From NCBI GenBank assembly GCA_958296005.1, contig CATQHQ010000002.1, forward strand, positions 1,671,501 to 1,735,500: 64,000 nt of DNA, in the 5' to 3' direction. Made by a program: the position numbers and the translations under genes. The stretch comes from Longimicrobiales bacterium (GTDB lineage Bacteria > Gemmatimonadota > Gemmatimonadetes > Longimicrobiales > Gaopeijiaceae). Shown here in pieces: positions 43,210 to 52,419 of this stretch; position 1 is the stretch's first letter; each line of letters opens with the position of its first letter. Below the pieces are notes generated by a model. That model had not been told where the DNA came from and searched no databases. It worked only from the letters and a program-made list of their open reading frames with translations.

Positions 43210-43321
43210 CTCATCTTCTCGGCGTTCCATCCACCGCAGGAGTTGGCACATCAGTGGAGAAGCCATCTTCCACAGGTTGCCCCGGCGTCGTAGGGCCTGT
43301 CCCTCAGCCGGTCTCGATGAG
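43210..43321 (-). ncRNA. SAM-I (S-box) riboswitch
   Basis: The minus strand holds the S-box landmarks in order: P1 strand CTCATC (43321-43316), GAGGGA (43305-43300), GGCCC, GGCAACC (43281-43275), GTGCCAA (43249-43243) followed by CTCC, and the closing P1 strand GATGAG (43215-43210), which pairs fully with the first. It precedes metX-metB and should lower their expression when S-adenosylmethionine is abundant. Confidence 0.9.
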
Positions 43322-43335
43322 TTGTCGTGCGCCAA

Positions 43336-43364
43336 AGGCTACAACGATCCGCCGAAAGCGTCAA
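43336..43364 (-). promoter_or_regulatory. Sigma-70-like promoter of the SAM riboswitch/metXB transcript
   Basis: On the minus strand TTGACG (43364-43359) and TAGCCT (43341-43336) are separated by 17 bases, ending 14 bases before the P1 helix of the riboswitch. Position and spacing fit a promoter for this RNA. Confidence 0.55.
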
Positions 43365-43438
43365 GCAAAAGGACATGGACCCAACTCGCTGGATCCCAAG
43401 AAGACGCTTGACCCGCGCTGGGCATTATCTTCGTCTTC

Positions 43439-46400
43439 ATGCGGTGCCGGTGGAGCTTTCCTGTGAGCGTTCTGACCATGGCGCTGCCTCTGGCGCTGTC
43501 TCTTCCGCCCACCGACAAGGCAGCCGCTCAGACGGTGCCCCGCGTCACCCGCATGATCTTCGTCTTCGGCGCCGAGTCCAACGACACCTACGAGTTGGGG
43601 GAAGAACTCCGCGTCCGCGTGAGGTGGAGCCACCGGGTGGTGATGACGGGCGCGCCCCAGCTGGGCATTCAGATCGGGTCGCAGACGCGGTACGCGACCC
43701 TGGTCGAGAACTCGGTCGACATATCGGGAACCGACTTCGACTTCATCTACACCGTCCAGGCGGCGGACCGGGACACGGACGGAGCCAGCATCGCGGCCAA
43801 CTCCTTGAGGCTCAACGGCGGCTCCATCAGATCTGCCGCCAACCGCGACGTGAACGCCAGCTTGGCGCACAACGCCGTGGGGACCGACGGGGCCCGGAAG
43901 GTGGACGGCAGCGTCGCCTCGGCCCCGCAGGTCTCCCTCGGCGGAAGATACTTCGTGTTCTCCAACCCGCCGGCGGACGGCACCACCTACACTCGCGGCG
44001 AGGAGATCTGGGTCGTGGTCCAGATGGACCGGGCCGTGACCGTCACAGGCGCTCCGCGAGTGGGGATCAGAATCGGGTCCAACACGCGCCAAGCCGCTTA
44101 CGACACCGATGCGCGCACCCTCGCGGGAACGCCCGACGCGGACTTCCGCCTCTGGTTCACGTACACGGTGCAGTCCAGCGACACGGACACGGACGGGATC
44201 AACATTCCGGCCAACGCCATGTCGCTCAACGGCGGCACGATCCGTCTCAAGGGCGGTACCACCAACGCCGACCTGAGCAACAACGCCAGGGGAGCCCAGT
44301 CGAACAGAAAAGTGAACGGGAGCCTTGCCACGGCGCCCCACATCGACAGCATATCGTTCTTCAAGGAGCGCCCTGCGTTCGGCGACACGTACGGGAAGGG
44401 CGAGACGATCGAGCCGGTGGTCTACTTCAGTCAGCCGCTGACGGTGACGGGCTCGCCGAAGCTCGTGCTGGCGATCGGATCGAACAACCGCGACGCCCTC
44501 TACTCGGCCCCGAGCAGTCCCCGGGCTCATCACCAGACGCTGCACCGGCGGATGCGGTTTCGGTACACGGTGCAGACGGCCGACCTGGACACGGACGGGT
44601 TGAGCATCGCCGCCAACGCCGTGTCGCTCAACAGCGGCACGATCCGGGCCCAAGGCACCACGACCAACGCAACGATCACTCACAGCGCCGTGGCGGCGAA
44701 CGCGAACCTCAAGGTGAACGGAGGCTTGGTCACTCCCAAGGTCGTGCAGGTCGCCTTCGGGAACTCGCCGGGCAGCGGCAACGAGTACAAGCTTGCCGAA
44801 GAGATCGAAGTGACGGCTCGGTTCGATTCGGTGGTCGCCGTCGCCACGTCGAGCGGCACGCCCTCGATGGCCCTCACGGTCGGATCGAACACGCGGCAGG
44901 CGACCTACGACCGCGGGTCCGGGCAGAAGACCGTCGTCTTCAGCTATACCGTGCAGTCTGGGGACATGGACGCGGACGGCATCGACATCGCGCCCAACTC
45001 CCTCGCGTTGAACGGCGGCGGCATCACCCTCGCCAGCGGCACGGCCGTCGCCGACTTGCAGCACAATGCCGTCGGGCGCAGCAGTAGCCGGCAAGTGAAC
45101 GGCAGCCCGCCGGCACCGAGCGGCGTCGCGTTTCAGACGACAGGCCTCTACGAGCTCGGCGTGGACGTGCGGGTGGCCGTCACCTTCAGCCTGCCCGTGG
45201 ACGTGACGGGGGGCGCGCCGCAACTGGCGCTGAGCATCGGGACCAACACCCGCCAAGCGGCCTACGACGCTGCCCTCTCCAACAGTGGGACGCTGGTCTT
45301 CGCCTACACCGTTCAGGCGTCGGACATGGACGCGGACGGAATCAGCATCGACGCCGACGCCCTCGGCTTGAACGGAGCAACGATCAAGGCCGTGGCCGAC
45401 GCTACGGTCGATGCCGACCTGGACCTGGGGAGCCACGCAGTCTCGGACGATTCCGACCATGTGGTGGACGGCAGCATGGAGACGGCACCGTCGGTGACAG
45501 GGGCGGCCTTCGCCAGCTCCCCCGCAAAGCGGCGACACGTACGGGACGGAAGAAGAGATGCGCGTGGCCGTTTCCTTCGACCGGGTCGTCGCCGTGACGG
45601 GCACGCCCCAGCTGGCGCTCGACATCGGAACCGAGAAGGGCCAGGCACGCTACGACGCCGACGCATCGACCAGCCGCCGCTTGGTGTTCGCATACCGAGT
45701 GCGGATCGGGGACGCGGACGCCGATGGTGCCAGCGTGGCGGCGGACGCTCTGACCTTGGCCGGCGGCTCCATCATCTTGGCCGGCGGTTCGACCGCGGCG
45801 GACCTGGACCTGGGCTCTCACGCCGTCTCCAGCGATCTCGGGCACAAGGTGGACGGGCGCCCGCCCGCCCCGAGCGGCTTGGCGTTTCAGACGACGGGTC
45901 CCTACGAGCTGGGCGAGGAAGTGCGGGTCAGCTGTCCGGCTCCGGCTGGACCCTGTGGGGCCAAGCCAACGCCGGCGAGTTCGAGGGCATCCCCGACGAC
46001 GGGTTCTCGCTTGAGGGCCGGACGCGCTCGGCGTACGCCGGGCTGGACTACCGGTTCGGCTCGGGCCTGCTGCTGGGGCTGGCCGGGTCGCGCAGCGGCA
46101 TGGAGTCCGACTTCGAGAGCGGGATCAACGGCGCGGGATCGGTGGACGCCCGCCTAACGAGCCTCTACCCCTACCTCCACTGGTCGCCCCGCGAGGGCCT
46201 GGGGCTGTGGGGCGCGGCTGGCGCGGGTCGCGGCAATGCAGAGTTGACAGAGCTGGCGGGGGGCCGCTTCAGCACGAGCCTGTCCATGCGGATGGGGGCC
46301 GCGGGCGTGCGCCAGGAGCTCGTCGGCGCGCTGGCGCTGAAGGCCGACGCGTTCTCGGTACGCATCCAGTCCGCCGACGCGACCGAGCTGGCTGGCGTCA

Positions 46401-47098
46401 CGGCCAACGCGCAGCGGGTGCGGCTGGCGCCGGAGCTGAGCGGCCAGTGGGCGGTGGGCGGCGCATCGGTCCGCACGCGCCTCGAGCTGGGCGGCCGGCT
46501 GGACCGCGGCGACGCCGAGACGGGGATGGGAGCCGAGGCGGGCGCCGAGCTCGGGTTCACCCACCGCGCCAGCGGGTTCGGCGTGGACGCCCGCGGCCGG
46601 ACGCTGCTGGTCCACCAAGCCGAGGACTTCAAGGAGTGGAACGCGAGCGTCGCGCTAAGGCTGCAGCCCGGCCGGGACCAGGGCGGCCTCTCGTTCTCGC
46701 TCGAGCCGTCGTGGGGCACCGGCGGCACCGGCGCCCATGCCCTCTGGCAGGTGCGCGGCCGGCTCGGTCCGCAGGCCATGGGTACACAGACCATGGCGCA
46801 GGACGTCGACGCCCCTGGCTTGACCCCGGACCGGCTAGCGATGGAGCTGGGCTGGGGTGCGGTCCTGCCCGGCGGCGGCCGGGTCAGGCCGTTCGGGCGC
46901 TGGAGCCGCGAAGGGGCGGACGGCTACCGCCTCAACGTGGGCACGCAGTGGTCGGTGCTGGGCCAGCCCGGCGAAGGCCAGGGCCAGGGCGCCCAGGGCC
47001 TCCGCCTGATGATCGACCTCTTCGGCGAGCAGGCGAACACCAGCCTGCAGCCCAGCGAGCGCCGCATGGGGCTCCTCGGCCGAATCAACTTCAGATAA
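43439..47098 (+). CDS. Repeat-rich surface protein with beta-barrel C-terminus, internal frame lesion
   Basis: 1219 codons. A signal peptide (MRCRWSFPVSVLTMALPLAL to AAAQT) is followed by five ~125-residue Ig-like repeats, each with a YxxGEE strand, TGxPxLxLxIGSNTRxA, YTVQxxDxDxDGxxI and LNGGxI. The acidic D-D-DG motif may bind calcium. A sixth repeat continues in another frame between about 45524 and 45930; in the annotated frame those ~135 residues (695-831) are Arg-rich nonsense. The last ~385 residues return to sense (SGSGWTLWGQANAGEFEG) and form an autotransporter-like barrel with alternating hydrophobic strands ending in GRINFR. Probably an adhesin or surface-display protein. The lesion means it is phase-off, a pseudogene, or a sequence error. 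Confidence 0.75.
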   Translation: MRCRWSFPVSVLTMALPLALSLPPTDKAAAQTVPRVTRMIFVFGAESNDTYELGEELRVRVRWSHRVVMTGAPQLGIQIGSQTRYATLVENSVDISGTDFDFIYTVQAADRDTDGASIAANSLRLNGGSIRSAANRDVNASLAHNAVGTDGARKVDGSVASAPQVSLGGRYFVFSNPPADGTTYTRGEEIWVVVQMDRAVTVTGAPRVGIRIGSNTRQAAYDTDARTLAGTPDADFRLWFTYTVQSSDTDTDGINIPANAMSLNGGTIRLKGGTTNADLSNNARGAQSNRKVNGSLATAPHIDSISFFKERPAFGDTYGKGETIEPVVYFSQPLTVTGSPKLVLAIGSNNRDALYSAPSSPRAHHQTLHRRMRFRYTVQTADLDTDGLSIAANAVSLNSGTIRAQGTTTNATITHSAVAANANLKVNGGLVTPKVVQVAFGNSPGSGNEYKLAEEIEVTARFDSVVAVATSSGTPSMALTVGSNTRQATYDRGSGQKTVVFSYTVQSGDMDADGIDIAPNSLALNGGGITLASGTAVADLQHNAVGRSSSRQVNGSPPAPSGVAFQTTGLYELGVDVRVAVTFSLPVDVTGGAPQLALSIGTNTRQAAYDAALSNSGTLVFAYTVQASDMDADGISIDADALGLNGATIKAVADATVDADLDLGSHAVSDDSDHVVDGSMETAPSVTGAAFASSPAKRRHVRDGRRDARGRFLRPGRRRDGHAPAGARHRNREGPGTLRRRRIDQPPLGVRIPSADRGRGRRWCQRGGGRSDLGRRLHHLGRRFDRGGPGPGLSRRLQRSRAQGGRAPARPERLGVSDDGSLRAGRGSAGQLSGSGWTLWGQANAGEFEGIPDDGFSLEGRTRSAYAGLDYRFGSGLLLGLAGSRSGMESDFESGINGAGSVDARLTSLYPYLHWSPREGLGLWGAAGAGRGNAELTELAGGRFSTSLSMRMGAAGVRQELVGALALKADAFSVRIQSADATELAGVTANAQRVRLAPELSGQWAVGGASVRTRLELGGRLDRGDAETGMGAEAGAELGFTHRASGFGVDARGRTLLVHQAEDFKEWNASVALRLQPGRDQGGLSFSLEPSWGTGGTGAHALWQVRGRLGPQAMGTQTMAQDVDAPGLTPDRLAMELGWGAVLPGGGRVRPFGRWSREGADGYRLNVGTQWSVLGQPGEGQGQGAQGLRLMIDLFGEQANTSLQPSERRMGLLGRINFR
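45519..45523 (+). other. Frameshift site in a C5 run
   Basis: Removing one C from this run gives A-S-S-P-Q-S-G-D-T-Y-G, matching the start of the other repeats (FGDTYG, GTTYTRGEE). The downstream frame then stays in sense to about 45930, where a second junction joins a seventh, truncated repeat to the barrel. Confidence 0.65.
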
Positions 47099-47133
47099 GG
47101 CGGATTTCACGCCCGCGGGCACGAGGAACTACT

Positions 47134-48309
47134 CTAGGCAAGGGCCCCTGCCGCCTGGGCCAGAAAGTCGCGGCCGCTCCCGCAGTCGATGATCAGATCG
47201 GCGACCTCGGCAACTCCCTCTAGGTCCGCTGCCCCCTCCAGCAACGCGGCAAGCCCCTCCGCCGTCTCCGAACCGAACTTCCGCCGCGCTAAGCGCACCA
47301 GCGTCGCCCGCTGCTCGAGCCGTCGCCCACGCGCCTCGCCTTCCTGCCGGCCTTCCTGCCGGCCTTCCTGCCGACCTTCCTGCCGACCTTGCCGCCGACC
47401 TTCCTGCCGGCCCTCCTCGAGTCCCTTCCGGCGGGCTTCCCGGCGCTCCGCCGCCCACCACGTCTCCACGACTGGGCTCGCCAGGTCCTCCAGCTCCTGC
47501 AACTTCGCCATCTCTTCCTCCTTGGCTCCCTCTTCGATCATCGAGCTCCGCACCCACTCCACCAGCGCCCGTCTCGCCGGGCTGTCCTCCGGCAGCAGCT
47601 CCCGCAACACCGCCAGCGCCTCGTCAAATTCGGCCCGGTCCCGCGCGTAGCGCAACCTCAACCCAGCCGTTCGGGGCGTGTCCGCCCGCGTCAGCGCCCT
47701 CGCCTCCTCCACCTCCGACACCAGCAGGAACTCGTGCCCGAGGGCGAACGGCAGGAACGCCTTCGCCTCCTCCGTCAGCATCTCCTCGAGGCGGGTCGGC
47801 GCGTCCCACGGCTTGGTCCCTACGTACACGACGATCGGCAGCACCGGCGGCAGCTTCCGCCGCTTTCGCACCTCCGGGTCCTTGGCGAGCTCCGCGTAGA
47901 CCAGGGCCGTCTCCAGCAGGATGCGCACGGGCATGAGCCAGTCCACGGTGGACTGGGCCTCAAAGAGGAAGACCACGTAGAGCCACGAGTCTCGGAACGG
48001 CGCTTTCCACACCATGTCCGCGTGGCGGACGGCTCTGGACTTGCTGTCGATGTATTCGGTCGGCCCCTTCCGGAGCTTAGCGAGATCCACGTCCGCGACG
48101 ATCCTCCTGAAGACGTGCTCGCAGAGGAACTCGTCCACCATGCCCTTGTCGCCGTAGAAGCCCTTGGCGCTCTTGTCCCTCGGTTGGTGGATCGCCTTGC
48201 GACGAACCGCGTCCAGGGGAGGCGCTTCGTCGGAAGGTTTGTCCTGGGACGCCTCCCGCTCGGGGGGCTTGCCTGTGGGACTCCGATCTCGGGGGCCGGC
48301 AGCCGCCAT
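47134..48309 (-). CDS. Rpn-type recombination-promoting nuclease (PD-(D/E)XK)
   Basis: 391 residues from the ATG at 48309. FYGDKGMVDEFLCEHV leads into the nuclease-like core: RHADMVWKAPF carries the Asp and LYVVFLFEAQSTVDW the E-x-Q pair typical of the Rpn/YhgA-like family. Residues ~290-330 form a charged stretch of RQEG repeats encoded by a 12-bp tandem repeat, followed by a DUF4351-like helical end (RATLVRLARRKFG, EGVAEVADLII). Rpn proteins nick DNA and promote RecA-independent recombination; short-form variants act in phage defence. The frame is open for long upstream but lacks recognisable protein, so the start is set here. Confidence 0.8.
   Translation of the reverse strand: MAAAGPRDRSPTGKPPEREASQDKPSDEAPPLDAVRRKAIHQPRDKSAKGFYGDKGMVDEFLCEHVFRRIVADVDLAKLRKGPTEYIDSKSRAVRHADMVWKAPFRDSWLYVVFLFEAQSTVDWLMPVRILLETALVYAELAKDPEVRKRRKLPPVLPIVVYVGTKPWDAPTRLEEMLTEEAKAFLPFALGHEFLLVSEVEEARALTRADTPRTAGLRLRYARDRAEFDEALAVLRELLPEDSPARRALVEWVRSSMIEEGAKEEEMAKLQELEDLASPVVETWWAAERREARRKGLEEGRQEGRRQGRQEGRQEGRQEGRQEGEARGRRLEQRATLVRLARRKFGSETAEGLAALLEGAADLEGVAEVADLIIDCGSGRDFLAQAAGALA
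47337..47420 (-). repeat. 12-bp tandem repeats encoding RQEG units
   Basis: About seven copies of a 12-bp unit (plus strand CCTTCCTGCCGG with variants) lie inside the Rpn gene. Unit length is a multiple of three, so copy number can change without shifting frame. Confidence 0.8.
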
Positions 48310-48587
48310 GGACGCATCTCCTCGAAGGGCGTGGTCGGGGCTCCGACGACTCCGGCCGGCAGCGGTCCCCGGAGGGTTGCGGATCAAGCGCGGAGGTTCG
48401 TCGGATCTTGGTTCCCCAAAGCGTCGCAACTCGAGATGGGCGCTTCCATGGCTGGATGGGACGCCGTGGAATTTGGGCGCGTCGCCTGCAACTGGAGCGC
48501 TGGGCGACAGCGGCAGCGATCCCAGGCTCCACCATCCGGCCGCCGTCACCGACTGAACGCGCAGGCGTCGATCAGCTTCCGCCAGCG

Positions 48588-51500
48588 CTAGTTGCCGGAC
48601 AACACCTCCGCGACCTTGGCCCAGTAGACGTCGGCGCCGGCCGAACCCTCCAGCGCTACGGCCAAGTAGGGCGTCCGGCCTTCGCCGTGGACCGCTGGGG
48701 CCGCCCAAGCGCGTACCTCGGTGGTCCAGCGAGCGCCCACGGCTCGTTCCTGAGGCAGGTCGGTGGCCGCCGCCGCGCCGTAGGACGGGTTGAACACTAC
48801 TTCCAGGTATTCGTACCCCACCGAGTCCGCGTCCGCCGGAACCGCCGCCGCGTCCACCACGACCTTCCACTTGCCCGCCGCCGGACGCTGGACGATCACC
48901 GACTCGTCGCCCACGGGGTCGCCGTCCACCCGGACGCTCCGACACTCCTCTTCGGTGCAGTCGAAGACGTACACGTCCAGGTCGGCGTTGCCGGCGCCGG
49001 CAACCCAACTCCGCACCACGAGAGCCCGGGAGCCCGGCGGTGCCTCCACTTCGTACACGTGCTGCTCGCCTGCGGCGATTCTGCGGGACTCGCGACGGGC
49101 GCTCCCGGCGGGCACCCCCGCCACCGACCCGGTGAACGCCGCCATCCGGTTCACTGCCGACACTCGTCCGCTCCCGTCTTGGCCGCCGTCGATCGTCTCC
49201 AGCTCCACGGCCAGCGCCGAGACCGTCAGCGTGGCCGGCGTGGGCGGAACCGGCTCCTCTTTCTTGGCCTGCTCCCAGTCGAACTGGCGAACGTCGGCGA
49301 TGTCGGAGAGCCGCACCTCCCAAGTGCCGGGCATGGGGTCGGCCACGACCTGCACGACCCCCGAGCCGTCGCTGCGCACCAGCTCTCCTCGCTGGGCCCG
49401 GGTGTCGGGCCGCACCACCGACAGGGTCACGGGCCGCTCCTCCCACGACAGCTCCAGCTTGAGGGCGTCGGTACCCTCGGGAACGGAGAAGAAGAGGCTG
49501 CGCATTCCGGGGCGCGGGACCTTCACTTCGTTCACAGCGGTCCAGCCGTTGCTTGCGTCGAGGGCCTCCGGGGCGACGATCGCCGCCAGCATCCGGTGGG
49601 CGTAGCCGGTCACGTCGTCGTGGCGGAGGGTCAGGTGCGCCGTGTGAACGCCGTGTTCGCGGGGAGTCGCAGTCACGGGGAAGTGCACGGGAACGTCCAG
49701 AGGAAGGGTCGCCGTGGAGGGCGACGAGAAGGTGGCGGCGTCGTTCCCGTCCCACTCGGCGGCGAAGGTCATGGGACCGGAAGGCCCCGAGCGGCGGGTC
49801 AGAACGACGGCGCGCTCGCCCCGCTCGCCGACCTGCCATCCGCTCCGCTCGTACAGCCCGGCGCCTTCGTGGGGCGTGGCCAGCAGGTGGCTGTAGGGAG
49901 TCTTGACGGGCGCGCGAACCGCGATCTCCACGACGAGCCCGCCGGCGTCCAGAGCCGTGAGGACCTCCCACGCCCCGGCCACGCTGACCACGCCGTTGCC
50001 CTGCTTGTAGGCCGCAATGTGCGGCACCCAGCGGGCACCTCGTGCGACGGCGTACTTGAGGCTGTAGGGATCGGCGGCCACTCCCGCCTGCCGCGCCGCG
50101 CTGATCAGGAGGGCGACCGCCCCGGCGGCCGTGGGCGTGGCCGTGGACGTCCCTCCGGCTATGGTGTAGCCCGGCGGCAGCTGAAAGAGGCCCGGGATGG
50201 CCCGGCCCTCGACGAACCCCTGGGCCGTGCTCACGTAGTTGGAGGGCGAGATGACGTCCGGCTTCAGGGTCCCGTCGCCCATGGGACCGTAGCCGCCGGT
50301 AATGAGCAGGTTGTCGTCGTGCTCCACGCGCACGCCGTGGTTCATGAAGAAGTTGGCCTTGCTCTCGTGGCCGCCGATGCCGATCACGCCCCGGCCCATC
50401 ACGATGTCGTCGATGGCGCCCAGGACGGGGAAGTTGTGGGTGGGCGAGAGGATCGACGGCCCGTAGCGCTCCACCAGCCGGTCGTAGATCACCGACGGGA
50501 CCAAGCGGCCGTCCCGGAGCAGGTAGGTGCGGGTGATGTTGGAGCTCTGCTCGAAGTAGATCACGTCCACCTGGGGATCGGAGGCCGCCACGATCACCGC
50601 TTCCGTCTGCCCGTAGGCCGATCCGCCCTCGGCCACGCTGGCCAAGCGCGCGCCCGGGGCGACGCCGTCGAAGCGGCCGTTCTCGCCCCGGCTGGCCATT
50701 GCGGCGCCCACCACCAGGGTGGCGTGTGACGCGATCCCCAGGTTGAGGGCGACTCGCTTGCGCTCGACGTCGATCTGGACGCCGAAGCCCACCGACTCCC
50801 GCACCGGGGTCTCCGGGTCGTCGCTGCCGAAGACGCCGAACGTCGGCCGCTGGTCGTACTCGCCCAGCATCGGCTCCTCGGCGAAGTCGAAGTCCTGGTC
50901 CACATCCACCCATACGTCGCCCGCCTCCTCGTCCCAAAGCACGCCAAAGAGACGGCTGGACCCGTCCGGGTTGCCGTCGCGGTTCACGTCCTGGTCGAGT
51001 CCCTGTGCGCCGAAGATGCCTGCGGTGTCGGCCTTCGCTTCGTCGAACATGGCGATGCGAAACACGCCGTCGCGGGGGGCGGTCCAGACCGTGTCTCGAT
51101 AGGCGAAGCGGCCGGCCAAGGCGGTCACTACGTCGTCCATGGGAAGCCACCGGCCGTCGTCCTCGATCTCTGGGTCCAGCGCGTTGCGGTAGACCGCGAT
51201 CTTGGGGACCGCCGAACCGTCGAGCGCCGTAGCCGACTGGAGCTCGGGAAGCAGCATGTCCGGCGACATGTCGATCATGGCGATCGTCGTGCCCCGCCCG
51301 TCCCAGGTCGGATTCTCGTCCCGGAACGCGAGGGCGCGGATGTCGCGCAGCGGGTTGTAGCGGTCGCGGAGTGGGTGGTCGCCGAGGACGGGAGGCCAGA
51401 TCGTGTCGGCGACGGGCGGGTGGACCGGCGCAGTCGGTTGGGTTGTCGGCAGTTCGGGCGTCGGGTCCCCCGGCCCGCCGGCAAGTCCGAACGAGCGGGA

Positions 51501-51860
51501 CCGGTTGGTGATCGACACGTCCGCGCTGTGCACGTCCGGGTGCGCAGCCAACGCCTCCGCCTGCTCCAGCGGCACCCAGGCCCGCAAGTAGTCCACCTCG
51601 TCGTGGCGGAAGCCGATCCGCCCCCCGGCACCCTCCACCGCGGCGGCGACCCGGGCGTTGCGGCCCGGCATGGATGCGATCACCAGGACCACGCCGGCGT
51701 CGCCCCGGACCCGGGCTTGGGCCAACTCTCCCCGAGAGTCCTTGAAGAGGAACGGACGACGCTCGGGCTGGGCGGCAGCGCCCGGTGGACGCGCCAGCAG
51801 TCCCGCGCCAACGGAGAAGACGACGGCCAGCAACGGCACGAACCGGAGCAGCTTCTGCAT
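48588..51860 (-). CDS. Secreted subtilisin-like (S8) serine protease
   Basis: 1090 residues. Signal peptide MQKLLRFVPLLAVVFSVGAG to AAAQ, then an inhibitor-like prodomain (~45-120). The S8 domain shows the catalytic Asp in TTIAMIDMSPD (D197), His in GIASHATLVVGA (H379) and Ser in AGGTSTATPTAAG (S572). The gap between Asp and His is unusually long (~180 residues), filled by a beta-rich insert with DQDVNRDGNPDG, which resembles a calcium loop. Beta-sandwich domains fill the C-terminal ~450 residues, including a PPC-like one (YEVEAPPGSRALVV). It acts outside the cytoplasm on proteins. Confidence 0.93.
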   Translation of the reverse strand: MQKLLRFVPLLAVVFSVGAGLLARPPGAAAQPERRPFLFKDSRGELAQARVRGDAGVVLVIASMPGRNARVAAAVEGAGGRIGFRHDEVDYLRAWVPLEQAEALAAHPDVHSADVSITNRSRSFGLAGGPGDPTPELPTTQPTAPVHPPVADTIWPPVLGDHPLRDRYNPLRDIRALAFRDENPTWDGRGTTIAMIDMSPDMLLPELQSATALDGSAVPKIAVYRNALDPEIEDDGRWLPMDDVVTALAGRFAYRDTVWTAPRDGVFRIAMFDEAKADTAGIFGAQGLDQDVNRDGNPDGSSRLFGVLWDEEAGDVWVDVDQDFDFAEEPMLGEYDQRPTFGVFGSDDPETPVRESVGFGVQIDVERKRVALNLGIASHATLVVGAAMASRGENGRFDGVAPGARLASVAEGGSAYGQTEAVIVAASDPQVDVIYFEQSSNITRTYLLRDGRLVPSVIYDRLVERYGPSILSPTHNFPVLGAIDDIVMGRGVIGIGGHESKANFFMNHGVRVEHDDNLLITGGYGPMGDGTLKPDVISPSNYVSTAQGFVEGRAIPGLFQLPPGYTIAGGTSTATPTAAGAVALLISAARQAGVAADPYSLKYAVARGARWVPHIAAYKQGNGVVSVAGAWEVLTALDAGGLVVEIAVRAPVKTPYSHLLATPHEGAGLYERSGWQVGERGERAVVLTRRSGPSGPMTFAAEWDGNDAATFSSPSTATLPLDVPVHFPVTATPREHGVHTAHLTLRHDDVTGYAHRMLAAIVAPEALDASNGWTAVNEVKVPRPGMRSLFFSVPEGTDALKLELSWEERPVTLSVVRPDTRAQRGELVRSDGSGVVQVVADPMPGTWEVRLSDIADVRQFDWEQAKKEEPVPPTPATLTVSALAVELETIDGGQDGSGRVSAVNRMAAFTGSVAGVPAGSARRESRRIAAGEQHVYEVEAPPGSRALVVRSWVAGAGNADLDVYVFDCTEEECRSVRVDGDPVGDESVIVQRPAAGKWKVVVDAAAVPADADSVGYEYLEVVFNPSYGAAAATDLPQERAVGARWTTEVRAWAAPAVHGEGRTPYLAVALEGSAGADVYWAKVAEVLSGN

Positions 51861-51876
51861 GACGAGCCTCTCTTCA

Positions 51877-51975
51877 GTTGACGGGGCCCGGCGGCGGTCG
51901 AGGGTGCACCGCCACCGTCAGGATGTCCGCGTCTGGATACTGCTAGGTGGCGCGCCGGCGAGGCAAGGTGAGGCC
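51877..51975 (-). pseudogene. Decayed 3' fragment related to the permease/RsbW-like gene
   Basis: About 58 bases match the 3' end of the permease fusion gene (53060-53120) at roughly 85 percent, including an identical 20-base stretch. The last codons would read ADILTVAVHPRPPP and stop at 51877, but a one-base insertion just upstream creates an in-frame TAG. It lies directly before the subtilase start. Confidence 0.6.
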
Positions 51976-52148
51976 GCCTGTGGGGGGTCGCGCGGGGCAC
52001 GGAGCACTACTACATTTTGGGGAGCGGTCCTGATTCACTCGGGTAGGTGGGATCGGGCGGTCATCCTAGCGACGATGGAGCCGTCCACCTACATTCCAAA
52101 GTGCGACTCCGGGACCGCCCGCTGATCGAACCCATAAAGGAGCAGCCC

Positions 52149-52412
52149 ATGATTCGCCTGGATATCTTCCCCCGGTTGCTACCGGACGCCTTTTGCGACA
52201 CGCTGGAGGAAACGGTAGCGGAAGTGTCGCGTCGCAAGGCGTCTCCGCCGTCATCCGACGCCGTGACTCAGTTCGACGAATCGCCCTACGGAGGCTACCG
52301 TGTCTACACCGTGTCGCTCGTGTTCGCGATGGAGACGATCGTCGACGCGGAATCGCCCGAGACGTTAATCGGCTCGCTGTCATCGAACAGAAGCGGGTAC
52401 ACGGCCAGCTAG
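52149..52412 (+). CDS. Small protein of unknown function, first of a two-gene cassette
   Basis: 87 residues. The ATG at 52149 has AGGAG seven bases upstream, so the start is firm. I do not recognise the family. The N-terminus is MIRLDIFPRLLPDAFCDTL, then a charged stretch (RRKASPPSSDAVTQFDE) and a hydrophobic strand (VYTVSLVFAMETIVDAE), with a Ser-rich end. No membrane helix or known motif. A 7-base gap separates it from the next gene. Composition is less GC-rich than the neighbours. A toxin/antitoxin or defence role would be a guess. Confidence 0.6.
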   Translation: MIRLDIFPRLLPDAFCDTLEETVAEVSRRKASPPSSDAVTQFDESPYGGYRVYTVSLVFAMETIVDAESPETLIGSLSSNRSGYTAS

Positions 52413-52419
52413 CACGGCG

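Noticed and set aside
43210..43321. Cobalamin riboswitch upstream of the methionine genes
   Set aside because: The conserved pieces (GAGGGA, GGCAACC, GTGCCAA, closing P1) are in S-box order and no B12 box was seen.
47337..47420. CRISPR-like array
   Set aside because: Units are 12 bp, contiguous without spacers, and translate as RQEG in a known protein.
48310..51150. Long open frame upstream of the Rpn nuclease on the same strand
   Set aside because: It overlaps the subtilase gene in another frame, is low complexity, and has no recognisable domain.
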